The notes under the pieces were generated by a model, which was not told the DNA's origin, made no database searches, and was given only the letters and a program-made list of their open reading frames with translations. This document shows positions 8,268 to 16,808 of a stretch of DNA of 40,995 bases, in pieces; the stretch's first letter is position 1; every line of letters starts with the position of its first letter. This DNA is from Leptolyngbyaceae cyanobacterium M33_DOE_097 (lineage in GTDB: Bacteria; Cyanobacteriota; Cyanobacteriia; Leptolyngbyales; Leptolyngbyaceae): positions 1 through 40,995 of the forward strand of contig DVDV01000273.1 of assembly GCA_015296075.1 (NCBI GenBank), in the 5' to 3' direction. A program made the position numbers and the translations under genes.

Positions 8268-9638
8268 TTATTGTTTGAGAGCTGACTGAGTTCGACGCAT
8301 ACGCTGATGCAGCCACAGCAGTGGAATTCCTAACAGCAAAACGACAACACCCAGCAGTGCGCCCCAGCCAGTAAATACCAGACTGGAATACAACATGTAT
8401 CCACAAATGAGACAAAACAAAATGGGCGTGATTGGGTAAAACGGCACCCGAAACGGACGCTCAATATCCGCATCCTTGCGTCGTAGGATAAAGAAGGAGA
8501 TGCCAACTAACAGAAAGAAAAACCAGAACACAGGGGCGGTGTAGTCAACCATTGTTGTAAACCCTTGCCGGGTCAGACTACCGATTCCAATCAACCCAAT
8601 TGCAACGGCTGTTTGTACCCATAGAGCATTGGTTGGCATAGCGGCTCGATCATTCCATTTACCTAGAAATGAAAGAGGTAAGAAATCATGACCCAGGGCG
8701 TAATTTGTGCGTGCCCCTGTGAAAATCGTGGCATTAATGGAGCAAAGCGTCGCTATAGCAACGATTACACTGATTAACACTGCACCTGGAGCGCCTAAAG
8801 CTTGTCGCATCATATCGGCGGCGACTGCCTCAGAGGATGCCATACCTTGCAAACCAAGCCCATTTAAATAGGCGATATTGACAAGCAAATACAACCCTGT
8901 GATGATACCTAGGCTCCAAAACAGAGATCGCGCCATATTGCGCTGGACATTGCGCAGCTCGGCCGAGATATAGACTGCCTCATTCCAACCGCCGTAGGTG
9001 AGCAAGACAAATACCAGCATCGAGCCAATGTTGCGATCGCCGGTTACAACGGGCGGTGGGGTTGCCCCTGCACCACGAGCCACGAGTAAGCCTGCAACAC
9101 AAACAAGCAACAGCCCCCCGACTTGTAAAACGGCTAACCAGTTCTGAGTTCTAATGCCCTGGCGAATACCAATCCACTGCAAGACGGTCAAAGTCAGAAT
9201 TGCAATAGCGGCATAAAGTGAGGCAGAAAAAGACCCCAAGCGCCACAACTGGCTCATATAGTCGCCAAACACAAAGGCCAAAAGCGCGATCGACCCGGTT
9301 TGAATGACGGCAAGCCGTGCCCAGGCAAATAGAGTAGCAACGCGATCGCCAAAGGCCCGTTGTAAATAAAAGTAATTTCCCCCAGGGTGAGGATAAGCAG
9401 TCGCCAACTCGGCATAGCACAATGCCCCGATGAGTGAAAAACCACCACCGAGTAGCCAGACGAACAGGGCAACTGAGCCGCTACCTGCATTTGCAGCAAC
9501 AAGAGCTGGAGTTTCAAAAATGCCTGCGCCAATTACGATGCCGACAATCAAGCCGATCGCATCCCACAGTCTAAGTGAGGGTTTAGAAAGAGTAAGATTA
9601 CTCGTTATTTCTGGCAAATCGCGCGTTTGTTGAGTCAT
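8268..9638 (-). CDS. APC-superfamily amino acid permease (456 aa)
   Basis: An integral membrane transporter with about twelve hydrophobic segments. The first helix carries the APC signature GIVIGAGIFETPALVA, which lines the substrate site in this fold. The segment GGGFSLIGALCYAELATAYPHPGGNYFYLQRAFG matches TM3 and the loop that follows it in LAT/YfnA-like amino-acid permeases. The C-terminus is short and basic (HQRMRRTQSALKQ). Length is typical for the family. Expected role: uptake or exchange of amino acids across the inner membrane; the substrate cannot be read from the sequence. It is the first gene of a two-gene unit with the exported methyltransferase-like protein. A 1.3 kb non-coding region lies upstream. 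No strong ribosome binding site is visible before the ATG. Confidence 0.9.
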   Translation of the reverse strand: MTQQTRDLPEITSNLTLSKPSLRLWDAIGLIVGIVIGAGIFETPALVAANAGSGSVALFVWLLGGGFSLIGALCYAELATAYPHPGGNYFYLQRAFGDRVATLFAWARLAVIQTGSIALLAFVFGDYMSQLWRLGSFSASLYAAIAILTLTVLQWIGIRQGIRTQNWLAVLQVGGLLLVCVAGLLVARGAGATPPPVVTGDRNIGSMLVFVLLTYGGWNEAVYISAELRNVQRNMARSLFWSLGIITGLYLLVNIAYLNGLGLQGMASSEAVAADMMRQALGAPGAVLISVIVAIATLCSINATIFTGARTNYALGHDFLPLSFLGKWNDRAAMPTNALWVQTAVAIGLIGIGSLTRQGFTTMVDYTAPVFWFFFLLVGISFFILRRKDADIERPFRVPFYPITPILFCLICGYMLYSSLVFTGWGALLGVVVLLLGIPLLWLHQRMRRTQSALKQ

Positions 9639-9847
9639 TGATCCAGTGAGTGCGGTTGGTTAGAGCAAAAACTATTGTTACTGCCGCTTATCAAAAAGGT
9701 ATCGTGCAAACTGCTGCATTTTTAGACTACTTGGATCAAAAGTAGGTTCAAAACAAATGCAGAAGTTTTCAGAAATTCTAATGGAACATTATTCAACTCA
9801 GCCAAGTTTTAACAGTTAACCTTACCTTAATAAAACTGGTTTAACCT

Positions 9848-9970
9848 GTGCCTAAAAATTCAACACCAGCTCCAGAGCTAAAAGCTATGATAGACAGCAT
9901 TTTAGCTCTTCAAGCCAGTATTTTTGAACAACTATTTGCCAAACACCGATACCTTCCAATAAAACATTAG
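9848..9970 (+). CDS. Possible small ORF, 40 aa, unknown
   Basis: A GTG-started frame encodes a product with a helical, amphipathic look (AMIDSILALQASIFEQLF). There is no Shine-Dalgarno sequence, and I recognise no family. It may be the relic of a larger gene or chance. Listed only because the surrounding 1.3 kb is otherwise empty. Confidence 0.15.
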   Translation: MPKNSTPAPELKAMIDSILALQASIFEQLFAKHRYLPIKH

Positions 9971-10605
9971 ACAAGGTTAAACTTACACCCAAGATAAATA
10001 TAATTTACTTATCTAAAAACTATGATCATTAATTCTAAGCAGAGACTCACACTTTAATTCTAAATCATACTTTTGATATATTCTCTTTCTGCTTTTCTCA
10101 TGCATTCAAGCCACCTAGCAATCGCATCCTTTCGAGATTTACTTCATCTATTGGGTCTTAGATTAATGGACTAATTTGAACTTTGTTATAACTCCCTGAC
10201 ATTAAATTGAAGCATAGTTTGTTTAGTAAAACTATGGCTTGCTACCTAAAAGCAAGAAATTCGCGATCGCACCCGATAGATTAGTATAGGTAGACTAATC
10301 GTCACACATGCTCCAAATCTTCATCTAGAGCAAATGCTCTTGCATAAACGACATCGCCGCATCTGTCACTCAGTAGATTTTAATCGCACATTGACAAACC
10401 AGGACACTGAATGAAAGCCTAAAAGGATGCTTTCAGACCAGAGTAAGCTATCAAAGCGTCGCTAAAAAGAGTTTTGGGTTATACCTACTGCTTTTAAAAA
10501 CATGGGATTTCAACCTCACAAATAGAGCCAAAGGCCAATCTTTATCCTCAAACCTCTCCCAAGAGAGATGACAACAGTTGTATTAGTAGTAATTCAATTT
10601 TTTAT

Positions 10606-10655
10606 TGGACTTTAGACTAAACGCGATTTTCCACTATATGTAAGGGCGAACAGCC
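10606..10655 (+). repeat. Dispersed repeat, copy 1 (second copy at 38383-38432)
   Basis: These 50 bp (TGGACTTTAGACTAAA ... GTAAGGGCGAACAGCC) match 38383-38432 at 46 of 50 positions in the same orientation. In this copy the repeat leads into a palindrome-rich segment (10661-10713) containing TTGCGGCAATAGCCTTTGG, TGGCTTCGCCA and GGGCTGCGCTAGCGCCC. A 7-bp inverted pair TTGGACT (10605-10611) / AGTCCAA (10740-10746) may bound the whole element. Confidence 0.7.
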
Positions 10656-10869
10656 ATATAGCCTTGCGGCAATAGCCTTTGGCATGGCTTCGCCAGGGCT
10701 GCGCTAGCGCCCCTCCTAAATATGTGTATTTTTTGAATTAGTCCAAACTCCAGTTTTTATAAATTACGGTAATTGTAAAATTCAAATTCTTAAATAGTCA
10801 ATGCTTGTATCATTAAGTACTGCACGACTGACTAGGTATAGAATATAAACTTTTTGAAAGAAGCTTGAC

Positions 10870-10918
10870 CAGGAGAGGAAAGAAGATAAAAGTGCTTCTC
10901 CTTTTCTTGCCTCTCCTG
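10870..10918 (-). terminator. Hairpin downstream of the ABC ATPase gene
   Basis: The ends CAGGAGAGG (10870-10878) and CCTCTCCTG (10910-10918) pair perfectly, and the stem continues with AAGAA/TTCTT after one mismatch. It lies 21 nt past the ATPase stop. On the minus strand the hairpin is followed by GTCAAGCTTCTTTC, with only a poor T-tract, so it may stabilise the 3' end rather than terminate efficiently. Confidence 0.5.
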
Positions 10919-10938
10919 TTTTTCCTACTCAGTTACCG

Positions 10939-11778
10939 TCAATCGTCACTGCTAAAGTAGCGATCAAGAAAGTTTAGCGCATGATTGCGCAGCTCAAAGT
11001 AGAGCGATGATTCACGGAGCTGCTGGCGATCGCGGGGATGGGGAAACGGTACTTCCAAAATTTCGCCAATTTGCGCGTTAGGGCCATTTGTTAGCATCAC
11101 AATGCGATCGGACATATAGATCGCTTCATCCACATCATGCGTAACCATCATCACGGCCTGTCGATGATTTTCCCAAATATCGAGTACCTGCTTCTGCAAC
11201 TTACCGCGTGTCAGTGCATCCAGCGCCCCAAAAGGTTCATCCATCAGCAACATTTTAGGCCGAATCGCCAATGCGCGAGCAATCCCAACCCGTTGTTTCA
11301 TCCCGCCTGAAATCTCATCAGGATACTTATTGGCTGCCCCCATCAGGTTAACCATTGCCAGGTGTTCATTTACAATTTGAGCCTTTTCTGAATTGGGCAG
11401 CCCTTCTAGCACTTCATCAACTGCTAAACGTATATTCTCGCGTACAGTTAACCAAGGTAAGAGCGAGTAATGCTGAAACACCATCATGCGATCGCACCCC
11501 GGCTTGCGAACCTCCTTACCTTCGAGTGTCACTAATCCAGAGGTGGCCCGTTCTAACCCTGCAACAATTTTAAGCAGGGTAGACTTACCACAACCCGAAT
11601 GCCCAATCAGAGAAACGTACTCATTTGCACTAATTGTCAGGTTGATATTGTCTAACACAACAAACTCGCCCCCATTAGAGGCGGGATAAGCCTTAGTCAG
11701 GTTCTCAATCACGAGAAAGTTAGCCTCGGAAGATTGAGTAGGATTGTTGTCAGGAGATTGAAGTGTTGATTTGAACAT
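10939..11778 (-). CDS. ABC transporter ATP-binding protein, NrtD/CmpD/SsuB type (279 aa)
   Basis: The cytoplasmic ATPase that powers the importer encoded just upstream. Walker A is GHSGCGKST (59-67), the Q-loop follows MVFQHYSLLPW, the signature is SGGMKQR (157-163), Walker B is MLLMDEP (176-182) and the H-loop is in MMVTHDVDEA. Q-loop and signature context match the nitrate/bicarbonate/cyanate/sulfonate class. It is a single-domain ATPase; there is no fused C-terminal binding domain as in NrtC or CmpC. GGAG with 5-nt spacing precedes the ATG. It is the last gene of the three-gene unit, 93 nt after the binding-protein gene. Substrate is unresolved. Confidence 0.92.
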   Translation of the reverse strand: MFKSTLQSPDNNPTQSSEANFLVIENLTKAYPASNGGEFVVLDNINLTISANEYVSLIGHSGCGKSTLLKIVAGLERATSGLVTLEGKEVRKPGCDRMMVFQHYSLLPWLTVRENIRLAVDEVLEGLPNSEKAQIVNEHLAMVNLMGAANKYPDEISGGMKQRVGIARALAIRPKMLLMDEPFGALDALTRGKLQKQVLDIWENHRQAVMMVTHDVDEAIYMSDRIVMLTNGPNAQIGEILEVPFPHPRDRQQLRESSLYFELRNHALNFLDRYFSSDD

Positions 11779-11871
11779 ATTTACTCCAGATGAAAGGGAA
11801 AAGGTCGGGGAATGGAAGAATGTAGATAGATAAAAAGGAATCAGAAGAGATGAAAAATGGAAGGATTGGCG

Positions 11872-13293
11872 TTAACTTAGATAGATTTTGGTGGGTCGAT
11901 GGCTGCCAATTTCAAAGCTATTGAGGTAGCTGACCGGATCACTGGGGTCAAACCCTTTTTTGTCAATAAAAAGGTCGGGTGATTCGACCTTGAAATCATC
12001 TTTAGGACATTCAATTCCCATTTCGGTGGCAACTTCGCGGTAAATGTCGGCTCGCCAACCCTTGACCGCTAATTCTTCGGCGTTTTTAGGAAATTCTTTG
12101 ATCTGCCCCCAACGGGCTGCTTGGGTCATTAACCAGATACTGCGCGATCGCCAGAGAAAAGTAGAGTGTTCGCCTGCTTCTTTGGGGATGTTGTCGGGGA
12201 TGTCGTAGAAGATGGTTGTGTCTGGGGAAGCAATCGTGCGGTTTTTGCCGTCAAATCCCCCATAGTTGTACTCACCCACGATCGCCGGACGGGTAAATTT
12301 ATCGACAGGGCCTGTTTTAGGTTTGGCTCCAGTAAATGAGCGATCAGTAATCAGTTTGGCAACTTCTGCTCGGTTTTCGGGTTTGCTGCAATATTGGCAG
12401 GCTTCGATCATAGCTTTGAGTAGCGATCGATAGGTCTTGGGATAGTTGGTGATGAAGGATTCCATCACACCCAGCAGGCGATCCGGATGTCCTAACCAAA
12501 CTTCTTTACCCTGCGCGAAGGTAAAACCGACTCCAGCATTCCCTGAAATAGCACGGGTGTTCCAGGGTTCAGCAACCATGTAGCCCTGCATTGCGCCAAT
12601 CCGCACGTTAGTCACCATTTGCGGCGGTGGAATGATGATGATCCGAAATTCTTTGTCGGGTTCAACCCCAGCTGCCGCCGCAATATAGCGAATAAAGTAT
12701 TCATAAATCGAAGAACTCAACACCACAGCCCAGACTCGATTTTCGGGCGGTTGGCTAGCAAAATAATTGCGAAACTGCTGACCAAAAGCTTCGAGGTTGC
12801 CGTTGTACTCGTACCAGGGACGCAAGCCAAAATCCCACATGGCTTTATTCATTGTCATCGCGTTACCGTGACGGTGAATCGTCATCCCAGCACAGAGCGG
12901 CGCATGGCGAGCACCCTCTGCACCAATGCGGGCGTTGGTCACGGCTCCAGAAACAACGGGTGCAGCATCCAAGCGGCCAAAAATGACACCATCCCGCGAG
13001 GTTGCCCAGCTGGCTTCCCGGTTGAGTTGCACGTTTAGCCCATACTTGCGAAAGAAGCCTTTTTTCCAGGCGATCGCAAACGGAGCGCAATCATTCACAG
13101 GCACGTAACCTACAGTAATATCGGGTTTTTCCAGTTCTTCCGGGCGAATCACTTGTTGAATAGCGCGGGCTTCTTCGGTTAATCCTTGAGCGGAGCGATC
13201 GGCATTCACATTACAGGCTGCCAGCGCCATTGTTGTGGCGGTTGCTCCAGCACCCAGCAAAAACTCCCGCCGTGTCCAGTGGTTAGTGTTCAT
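11872..13293 (-). CDS. NrtA/CmpA-family substrate-binding lipoprotein (473 aa)
   Basis: The extracytoplasmic receptor of the ABC importer. The N-terminus has a twin-arginine motif (TRREFLLGAG) and a lipobox ending LAAC, so it is probably Tat-exported and lipid-anchored. The mature part shows NrtA/CmpA-family features: VGYVPVNDCAPFAIAWKKGFF near the start, an ASWATSRDGV loop, then PPPQMVTNVRIGAMQGYMVAEPWN and HPDRLLG. The family binds nitrate, nitrite, bicarbonate or cyanate. The match is divergent from textbook NrtA or CmpA around the ligand loops, and I cannot assign the anion. It is the second gene of the unit, between permease and ATPase. At 473 residues it is slightly longer than the usual ~445-452. 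Confidence 0.88.
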   Translation of the reverse strand: MNTNHWTRREFLLGAGATATTMALAACNVNADRSAQGLTEEARAIQQVIRPEELEKPDITVGYVPVNDCAPFAIAWKKGFFRKYGLNVQLNREASWATSRDGVIFGRLDAAPVVSGAVTNARIGAEGARHAPLCAGMTIHRHGNAMTMNKAMWDFGLRPWYEYNGNLEAFGQQFRNYFASQPPENRVWAVVLSSSIYEYFIRYIAAAAGVEPDKEFRIIIIPPPQMVTNVRIGAMQGYMVAEPWNTRAISGNAGVGFTFAQGKEVWLGHPDRLLGVMESFITNYPKTYRSLLKAMIEACQYCSKPENRAEVAKLITDRSFTGAKPKTGPVDKFTRPAIVGEYNYGGFDGKNRTIASPDTTIFYDIPDNIPKEAGEHSTFLWRSRSIWLMTQAARWGQIKEFPKNAEELAVKGWRADIYREVATEMGIECPKDDFKVESPDLFIDKKGFDPSDPVSYLNSFEIGSHRPTKIYLS

Positions 13294-13484
13294 AGCGATA
13301 ATTTTTAGTGTCTGTTAAATTTCTTTTTGCTTGTTCTTCCACATCTAGGACTGATCACTTTTACAATTCAGACTTCTGAGCAGATAGTCTCCTGACATAT
13401 CTCACAAACTCATCCAGAAGTTGTATCCCAATCCTATCTATCGACTCAGATCCTCGATCTCGTTACCAGTTCAGTGCTTGAGCA

Positions 13485-14339
13485 TTAATTGGTTGTGAGC
13501 GGTTTGCGGTGCGTAACTAGAACCTGTAACCGAGCCAGGGCAAAATCCAACAGCAAACCTGTGACACCAATGACTAACACAGCTAGAAAGACTGAACTGA
13601 GATTTAAGCGACTCCACTCATCCCAAACGAAAAAGCCAATGCCAATGCCGCCTGTCAACATCTCGACCGCTACGATAACGAGCCAAGCAATGCCTAAGCT
13701 GATGCGTAAGCCAGTGAAAATATAGGGTAGGCTAGCTGGCAAAATGATCTTGTAGATCTGTCGCCATTTCGGCATTTCCAGCACACAGGCGACATCAATG
13801 AAGTCTTGAGAAACACTCGAAACACCCAGAGCGGTGTTAATAATCGTAGGCCACAAAGACGTAATGAAGATAACAAAGATAGCCGAAGGATCAGCCAGGT
13901 TAAAGATTGCCAGGGCGATCGGCAACCAGGCCAGCGGCGACACAGGCTTAAAGATTTGAATAACTGGGTTTAACGCCAGCATCATCGGGCGTGACATGCC
14001 AATTAAAAAGCCAATCGGAATCGCCACCAAAGCGCCCAGTACAAACCCAATCAAAACCCGTCTTAGACTCGCAATTAGTAACCAACCAATTCCTAAATCA
14101 CCAGGCCCGCGTTGATAAAAAGGATTGAGAATGAAGTCTAAGTTGTTGACAAAAGCTTCGGGTGGAGTCGGCATCAGATCGCTCCGCAGCAGGGCGATCG
14201 CCCACCAAAGCACAATAATGCCGAGAAAACCCAGGGCGGGTAAAAATACACTTTCCTTGGCAAGCAAAGCCTTCGATCCCTTCCAGGTTGCCTGAGTTGC
14301 GACGGCAAAAACTGCCGCCAGATTCATCTGCACGCTCAT
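13485..14339 (-). CDS. ABC transporter permease, NrtB/CmpB/SsuC type (284 aa)
   Basis: Inner-membrane channel subunit of the importer. About six hydrophobic segments are visible. The cytoplasmic coupling (EAA-like) motif is DVACVLEMPKWRQIYKIILP, followed by SLPYIFTGLRISLGIAWLVIVAVEML, typical of the NrtB/SsuC class. Length matches the family. A GGAAGAA purine run precedes the ATG at 14339; an internal ATG at 14327 is possible. It is the first gene of the unit. There is a 191-nt gap before the binding-protein gene, long enough for a separate promoter, though I see none clearly. Confidence 0.9.
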   Translation of the reverse strand: MSVQMNLAAVFAVATQATWKGSKALLAKESVFLPALGFLGIIVLWWAIALLRSDLMPTPPEAFVNNLDFILNPFYQRGPGDLGIGWLLIASLRRVLIGFVLGALVAIPIGFLIGMSRPMMLALNPVIQIFKPVSPLAWLPIALAIFNLADPSAIFVIFITSLWPTIINTALGVSSVSQDFIDVACVLEMPKWRQIYKIILPASLPYIFTGLRISLGIAWLVIVAVEMLTGGIGIGFFVWDEWSRLNLSSVFLAVLVIGVTGLLLDFALARLQVLVTHRKPLTTN

Positions 14340-14897
14340 CTTGATTCTTCCAGTGTCTACGGTTATCAGTTACCGAGCTGTACTGTCAAAGAGACACTGA
14401 CGAGCTAAGCATTACCAATTGGCATGCTGACTCTACAGTCCTCTCTCAAATGCTGACGGAGTTAGCTGACGGACTAGGACTGAGAGATGTCCCTCTTCAG
14501 AAAATCACGCTGAAGATACGCCCCGATGCTCTAAAAGAGCCTGGTTCCCCCGCTTTTCGTCTTAATTGATGTAGTAGCTACCCAAACCAAAACGAAAATT
14601 AAGCTGACTTACTCAGTTCTAAGAGTTGTAGCACTACCCCCTCAGAACTGTCAACATCTAAAGATAGAGTGCTGTTTATCTGGAGATAGAGGATATTGCA
14701 GAGCATGTATGACAGAATTTCGCTTGCGGTCTTGTCCATTGATTGTTCAATTTCGTTTGGTGCAGCAAATAGTTAAAATTATTCCCATTTGCGTTTTTTA
14801 ATGGTCAACAAGATGATGTGCTAAACAGTACAATGTAGTTTCTTACTCATTCACTTCTGAAATACCAGCCGCGATCGCACCCGCTTACGACTCCTGC
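14340..14897. other. Divergent intergenic region between ABC permease and oxygenase genes
   Basis: This 558-bp stretch must contain promoters for both the minus-strand importer operon and the plus-strand oxygenase. I looked for the NtcA consensus GTA-N8-TAC expected for nitrogen-controlled transporters and found only wrongly spaced near misses (for example GTAGTAGCTAC and GTAGCACTAC). No gene is visible. Confidence 0.4.
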
Positions 14898-15512
14898 ATG
14901 AGCTATTACAACCAATCGCCCGACGTTTTTTCGACTCGCTATCTCAGTAAGTTGCGAAGCAAAATTTTGGCGTGTCCCTACTTTGCGGTTAATAATCTAA
15001 ATCGCGATTTTGTGGGAACAAAGGGGTTTTCGGTTGTGTTTCAGCGATCGCACCTGGAGGAAGTTGAGCGACAATTTCCTTTCTTTAAGCCCTACTTAGA
15101 CAAAGCGTTGGAACCAAGTTGTAATGCGTTTTATCTAAATCCTTTGTTGCTTAAGCAGGGTTCGCGGGTTGATCCGCATATTGATCGATCGCTGCGGTCT
15201 TACTGCAAAACGATTGAGCCACCGTTGCTAGTAAGTGTGCTTTATGTACAAGTTCCAGACAGCTTACAGGGGGGCGAGTTAGTTTTGCGAAACCACAGGC
15301 AGCAAGTCGGTTTTATTTACCCCAGGACAAACACGTTGCTGTGTTTTCAAGGTGATCTAACCCATTCAGTCAACGCGGTTGCGGTGCCGGGTGAGCGGCT
15401 GAGCCTCGTCTGTGAGCAGTATTGTCTCGAGGAGAAGGAACTGCAAGATATTCCAGAGTTTGTGATCGAGTCGAGAGCCGCAACACCCAAGGCAAACAAG
15501 ACACGACATTAG
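14898..15512 (+). CDS. 2-oxoglutarate/Fe(II) oxygenase, prolyl-4-hydroxylase-like (204 aa)
   Basis: A small dioxygenase of the jelly-roll fold. The facial triad is readable: His94 and Asp96 in DPHIDRSL, and the distal His156 in GDLTHSVNAV. Arg167 in GERLSLV is placed to bind the 2-oxoglutarate carboxylate. LQGGELVL before the distal His is typical of the P4H-like 2OG-Fe(II) oxygenase group. Such enzymes hydroxylate protein side chains or small molecules; the substrate here is unknown. The gene is alone, convergent with the LivH-like permease, and is followed by two hairpins. The start has no obvious Shine-Dalgarno, but no other ATG fits the domain better. Confidence 0.85.
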   Translation: MSYYNQSPDVFSTRYLSKLRSKILACPYFAVNNLNRDFVGTKGFSVVFQRSHLEEVERQFPFFKPYLDKALEPSCNAFYLNPLLLKQGSRVDPHIDRSLRSYCKTIEPPLLVSVLYVQVPDSLQGGELVLRNHRQQVGFIYPRTNTLLCFQGDLTHSVNAVAVPGERLSLVCEQYCLEEKELQDIPEFVIESRAATPKANKTRH

Positions 15513-15516
15513 GTTT

Positions 15517-15544
15517 CTCAAGGTTAGAGAAGATGCGCCTTGAG
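15517..15544 (+). terminator. Hairpin after the oxygenase gene
   Basis: CTCAAGG (15517-15523) and CCTTGAG (15538-15544) pair perfectly with a 14-nt loop, 5 nt after the stop. No strong T-tract follows. Confidence 0.35.
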
Positions 15545-15556
15545 CATATTACTAAA

Positions 15557-15594
15557 AGTTAAGGGCCGATCCATCTGCTGAATCGACCCTAACT
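15557..15594 (-). terminator. Terminator of the LivH-like permease gene
   Basis: AGTTAAGGGCCGAT (15557-15570) pairs with ATCGACCCTAACT (15582-15594), a stem of about 13 bp with one bulge and one wobble. On the minus strand it is followed by TTTTAGTAATATG, so it reads as an intrinsic terminator 30 nt past the permease stop. It may act in both directions. Confidence 0.6.
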
Positions 15595-15624
15595 GGAATC
15601 CTCTCAATGGCTACGAAGATTGAC

Positions 15625-16494
15625 TTATGTTGTTCCGCGAAAGATGCCCTGTGGCCGGAACAGTAGCACCAGCACCATAATCAAAAGTGCAACGGCTAAC
15701 TTGTACTCCGTCCGCAAAAAGTAAGTGCTGACTTCTTGGGCAACGCCAATTACCAATGCACCCGCGATCGCGCCATAAGGGTTGCCAATCCCACCTAAAA
15801 TCACGGAAGCAAACAAGGGCAAAATCAAAAACCAGCCCATATTGGGTCGCACCGCTTGCACCAGACCCAGCATACCGCCACTCAGCGCCGTGAGTGCCCC
15901 GGCAATAATCCACGTCCACAAGATGACTCGTTCCACATCAATGCCGGTGACGCGCGCCAGATCCACATCATCGGCAACCGCTCGCATCGCCTTACCAATG
16001 CGGGTGTTTTGTAATAGGTAGTGCAACGCCGCGATCGCCACAACCGCCATCACCATCACAATCAGGTTGTAATAAGGAATCCGCAAGCCCCCAAATGACA
16101 AGGCTGAGCTAACAGGCAATCCATAAGACTGATTTTCTCCACCCCAGATCAACAAAATAAGATTGCGGAGAAACAGCGCTAACCCGATGGAGATAATAAT
16201 TAGCGTCGTAGAACTAGCGCGTTGAGTTCGCATAGGTGCCCAGACCCATTTCTCAATTAAAAGCACCACGGCGATCGTCAAAAGAATGCCACCCACCAGC
16301 GATAACCAGATGTTGAGTCCGGTCATGCTTTTGACTAGGAGAGTGAGGTAAGCCCCCAGGGTCATATAGTCGCCGTGAGCAAAGTTTGATAACCGCAAAA
16401 TGCCATAGGTGAGGGTTAAACCAACTGCGGCAAGGGCGATGATGCTGCCAATTGAAATGCCATTGACAAATAGCTGTGCCAGTTGAAGGTCCAT
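15625..16494 (-). CDS. Branched-chain/neutral amino acid ABC permease, LivH/NatD type (289 aa)
   Basis: An inner-membrane ABC permease of the hydrophobic amino-acid transporter class. It starts with LFVNGISIGSIIALAAVGLTLTYGILRLSNFAHGD, the hallmark N-terminus of LivH/UrtB/NatD proteins. The EAA-like region is RIGKAMRAVADDVDLARVTGIDVERV, followed by several transmembrane helices and a terminal RPQGIFRG. I choose the ATG at 16494; the longer frame would begin with TTG at 16503. NatD of cyanobacteria is encoded apart from its partners, and here too no LivM, LivG, LivF or binding-protein gene is adjacent. UrtB is less likely since no urt genes are present. Confidence 0.88.
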   Translation of the reverse strand: MDLQLAQLFVNGISIGSIIALAAVGLTLTYGILRLSNFAHGDYMTLGAYLTLLVKSMTGLNIWLSLVGGILLTIAVVLLIEKWVWAPMRTQRASSTTLIIISIGLALFLRNLILLIWGGENQSYGLPVSSALSFGGLRIPYYNLIVMVMAVVAIAALHYLLQNTRIGKAMRAVADDVDLARVTGIDVERVILWTWIIAGALTALSGGMLGLVQAVRPNMGWFLILPLFASVILGGIGNPYGAIAGALVIGVAQEVSTYFLRTEYKLAVALLIMVLVLLFRPQGIFRGTT

Positions 16495-16503
16495 GCGAGT
16501 CAA

Positions 16504-16808
16504 ATAAACGGAGTCAGGACGTTATTGTACGTTGAAACAAAGCGGAATCAGTGAAATCTTCGCAGGGATTCGTGGCTGCGTCAAACAAGTTCTGTGGCTT
16601 CACAAGTAATGAACGCGAAATGCAGCAACCCCCAGATTTTGTGGTCTGAGGGTTACAACAAGAGCAGCCTAGTACAGTGAGGCGCAAATTCGTATACCAT
16701 CTCTGTTCGTTCTGGTCACTGGTCACTGGTTATTCGCTGACGAATGACGAATGACTGAAGCCGTAAAGGATAAACAAACTTACGCCGTAGACTACTAGGC
16801 TGAGTTTC
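16504..16808. other. Intergenic region with hairpin and heptamer tandem repeats
   Basis: It contains an imperfect hairpin (AACCCCCAGA at 16627-16636 with TCTGAGGGTT at 16645-16654, one mismatch) and tandem heptamers at 16713-16755. The frame on the minus strand at 16514-16726 is Cys-rich, lacks coding character and crosses both repeats, so I do not call it a gene. Confidence 0.45.
16713..16755. repeat. Short tandem heptamer repeats
   Basis: TGGTCAC is repeated twice plus TGGT (16713-16730), then TGACGAA twice plus TGAC (16738-16755). This resembles the STRR class of heptanucleotide tandem repeats known in filamentous cyanobacteria. Confidence 0.6.

Larger units (their letters stand above)
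9639..10938. other. 1.3 kb intergenic region with repeats, no convincing gene
   Basis: AT-rich sequence between the start of the permease gene (9638) and the end of the ABC ATPase gene (10939). It contains a dispersed repeat copy and palindromic segment (10604-10746) and a terminator-like hairpin (10870-10918). The only short ORF worth noting is a GTG-started frame of 40 codons at 9848-9970. I see no tRNA or recognisable ncRNA. The promoter of the permease must lie near 9640-9750 but I cannot define it. Confidence 0.45.

Noticed and set aside
14340-14897. NtcA-binding site upstream of the NrtA-type importer
   Set aside because: Only GTA/TAC pairs with wrong spacing (4 to 6 nt rather than 8) were found.
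16514-16726. Minus-strand 70-codon Cys-rich frame between the permease and symporter genes
   Set aside because: It crosses a hairpin and the heptamer repeats, lacks a ribosome binding site, and has no recognisable domain.
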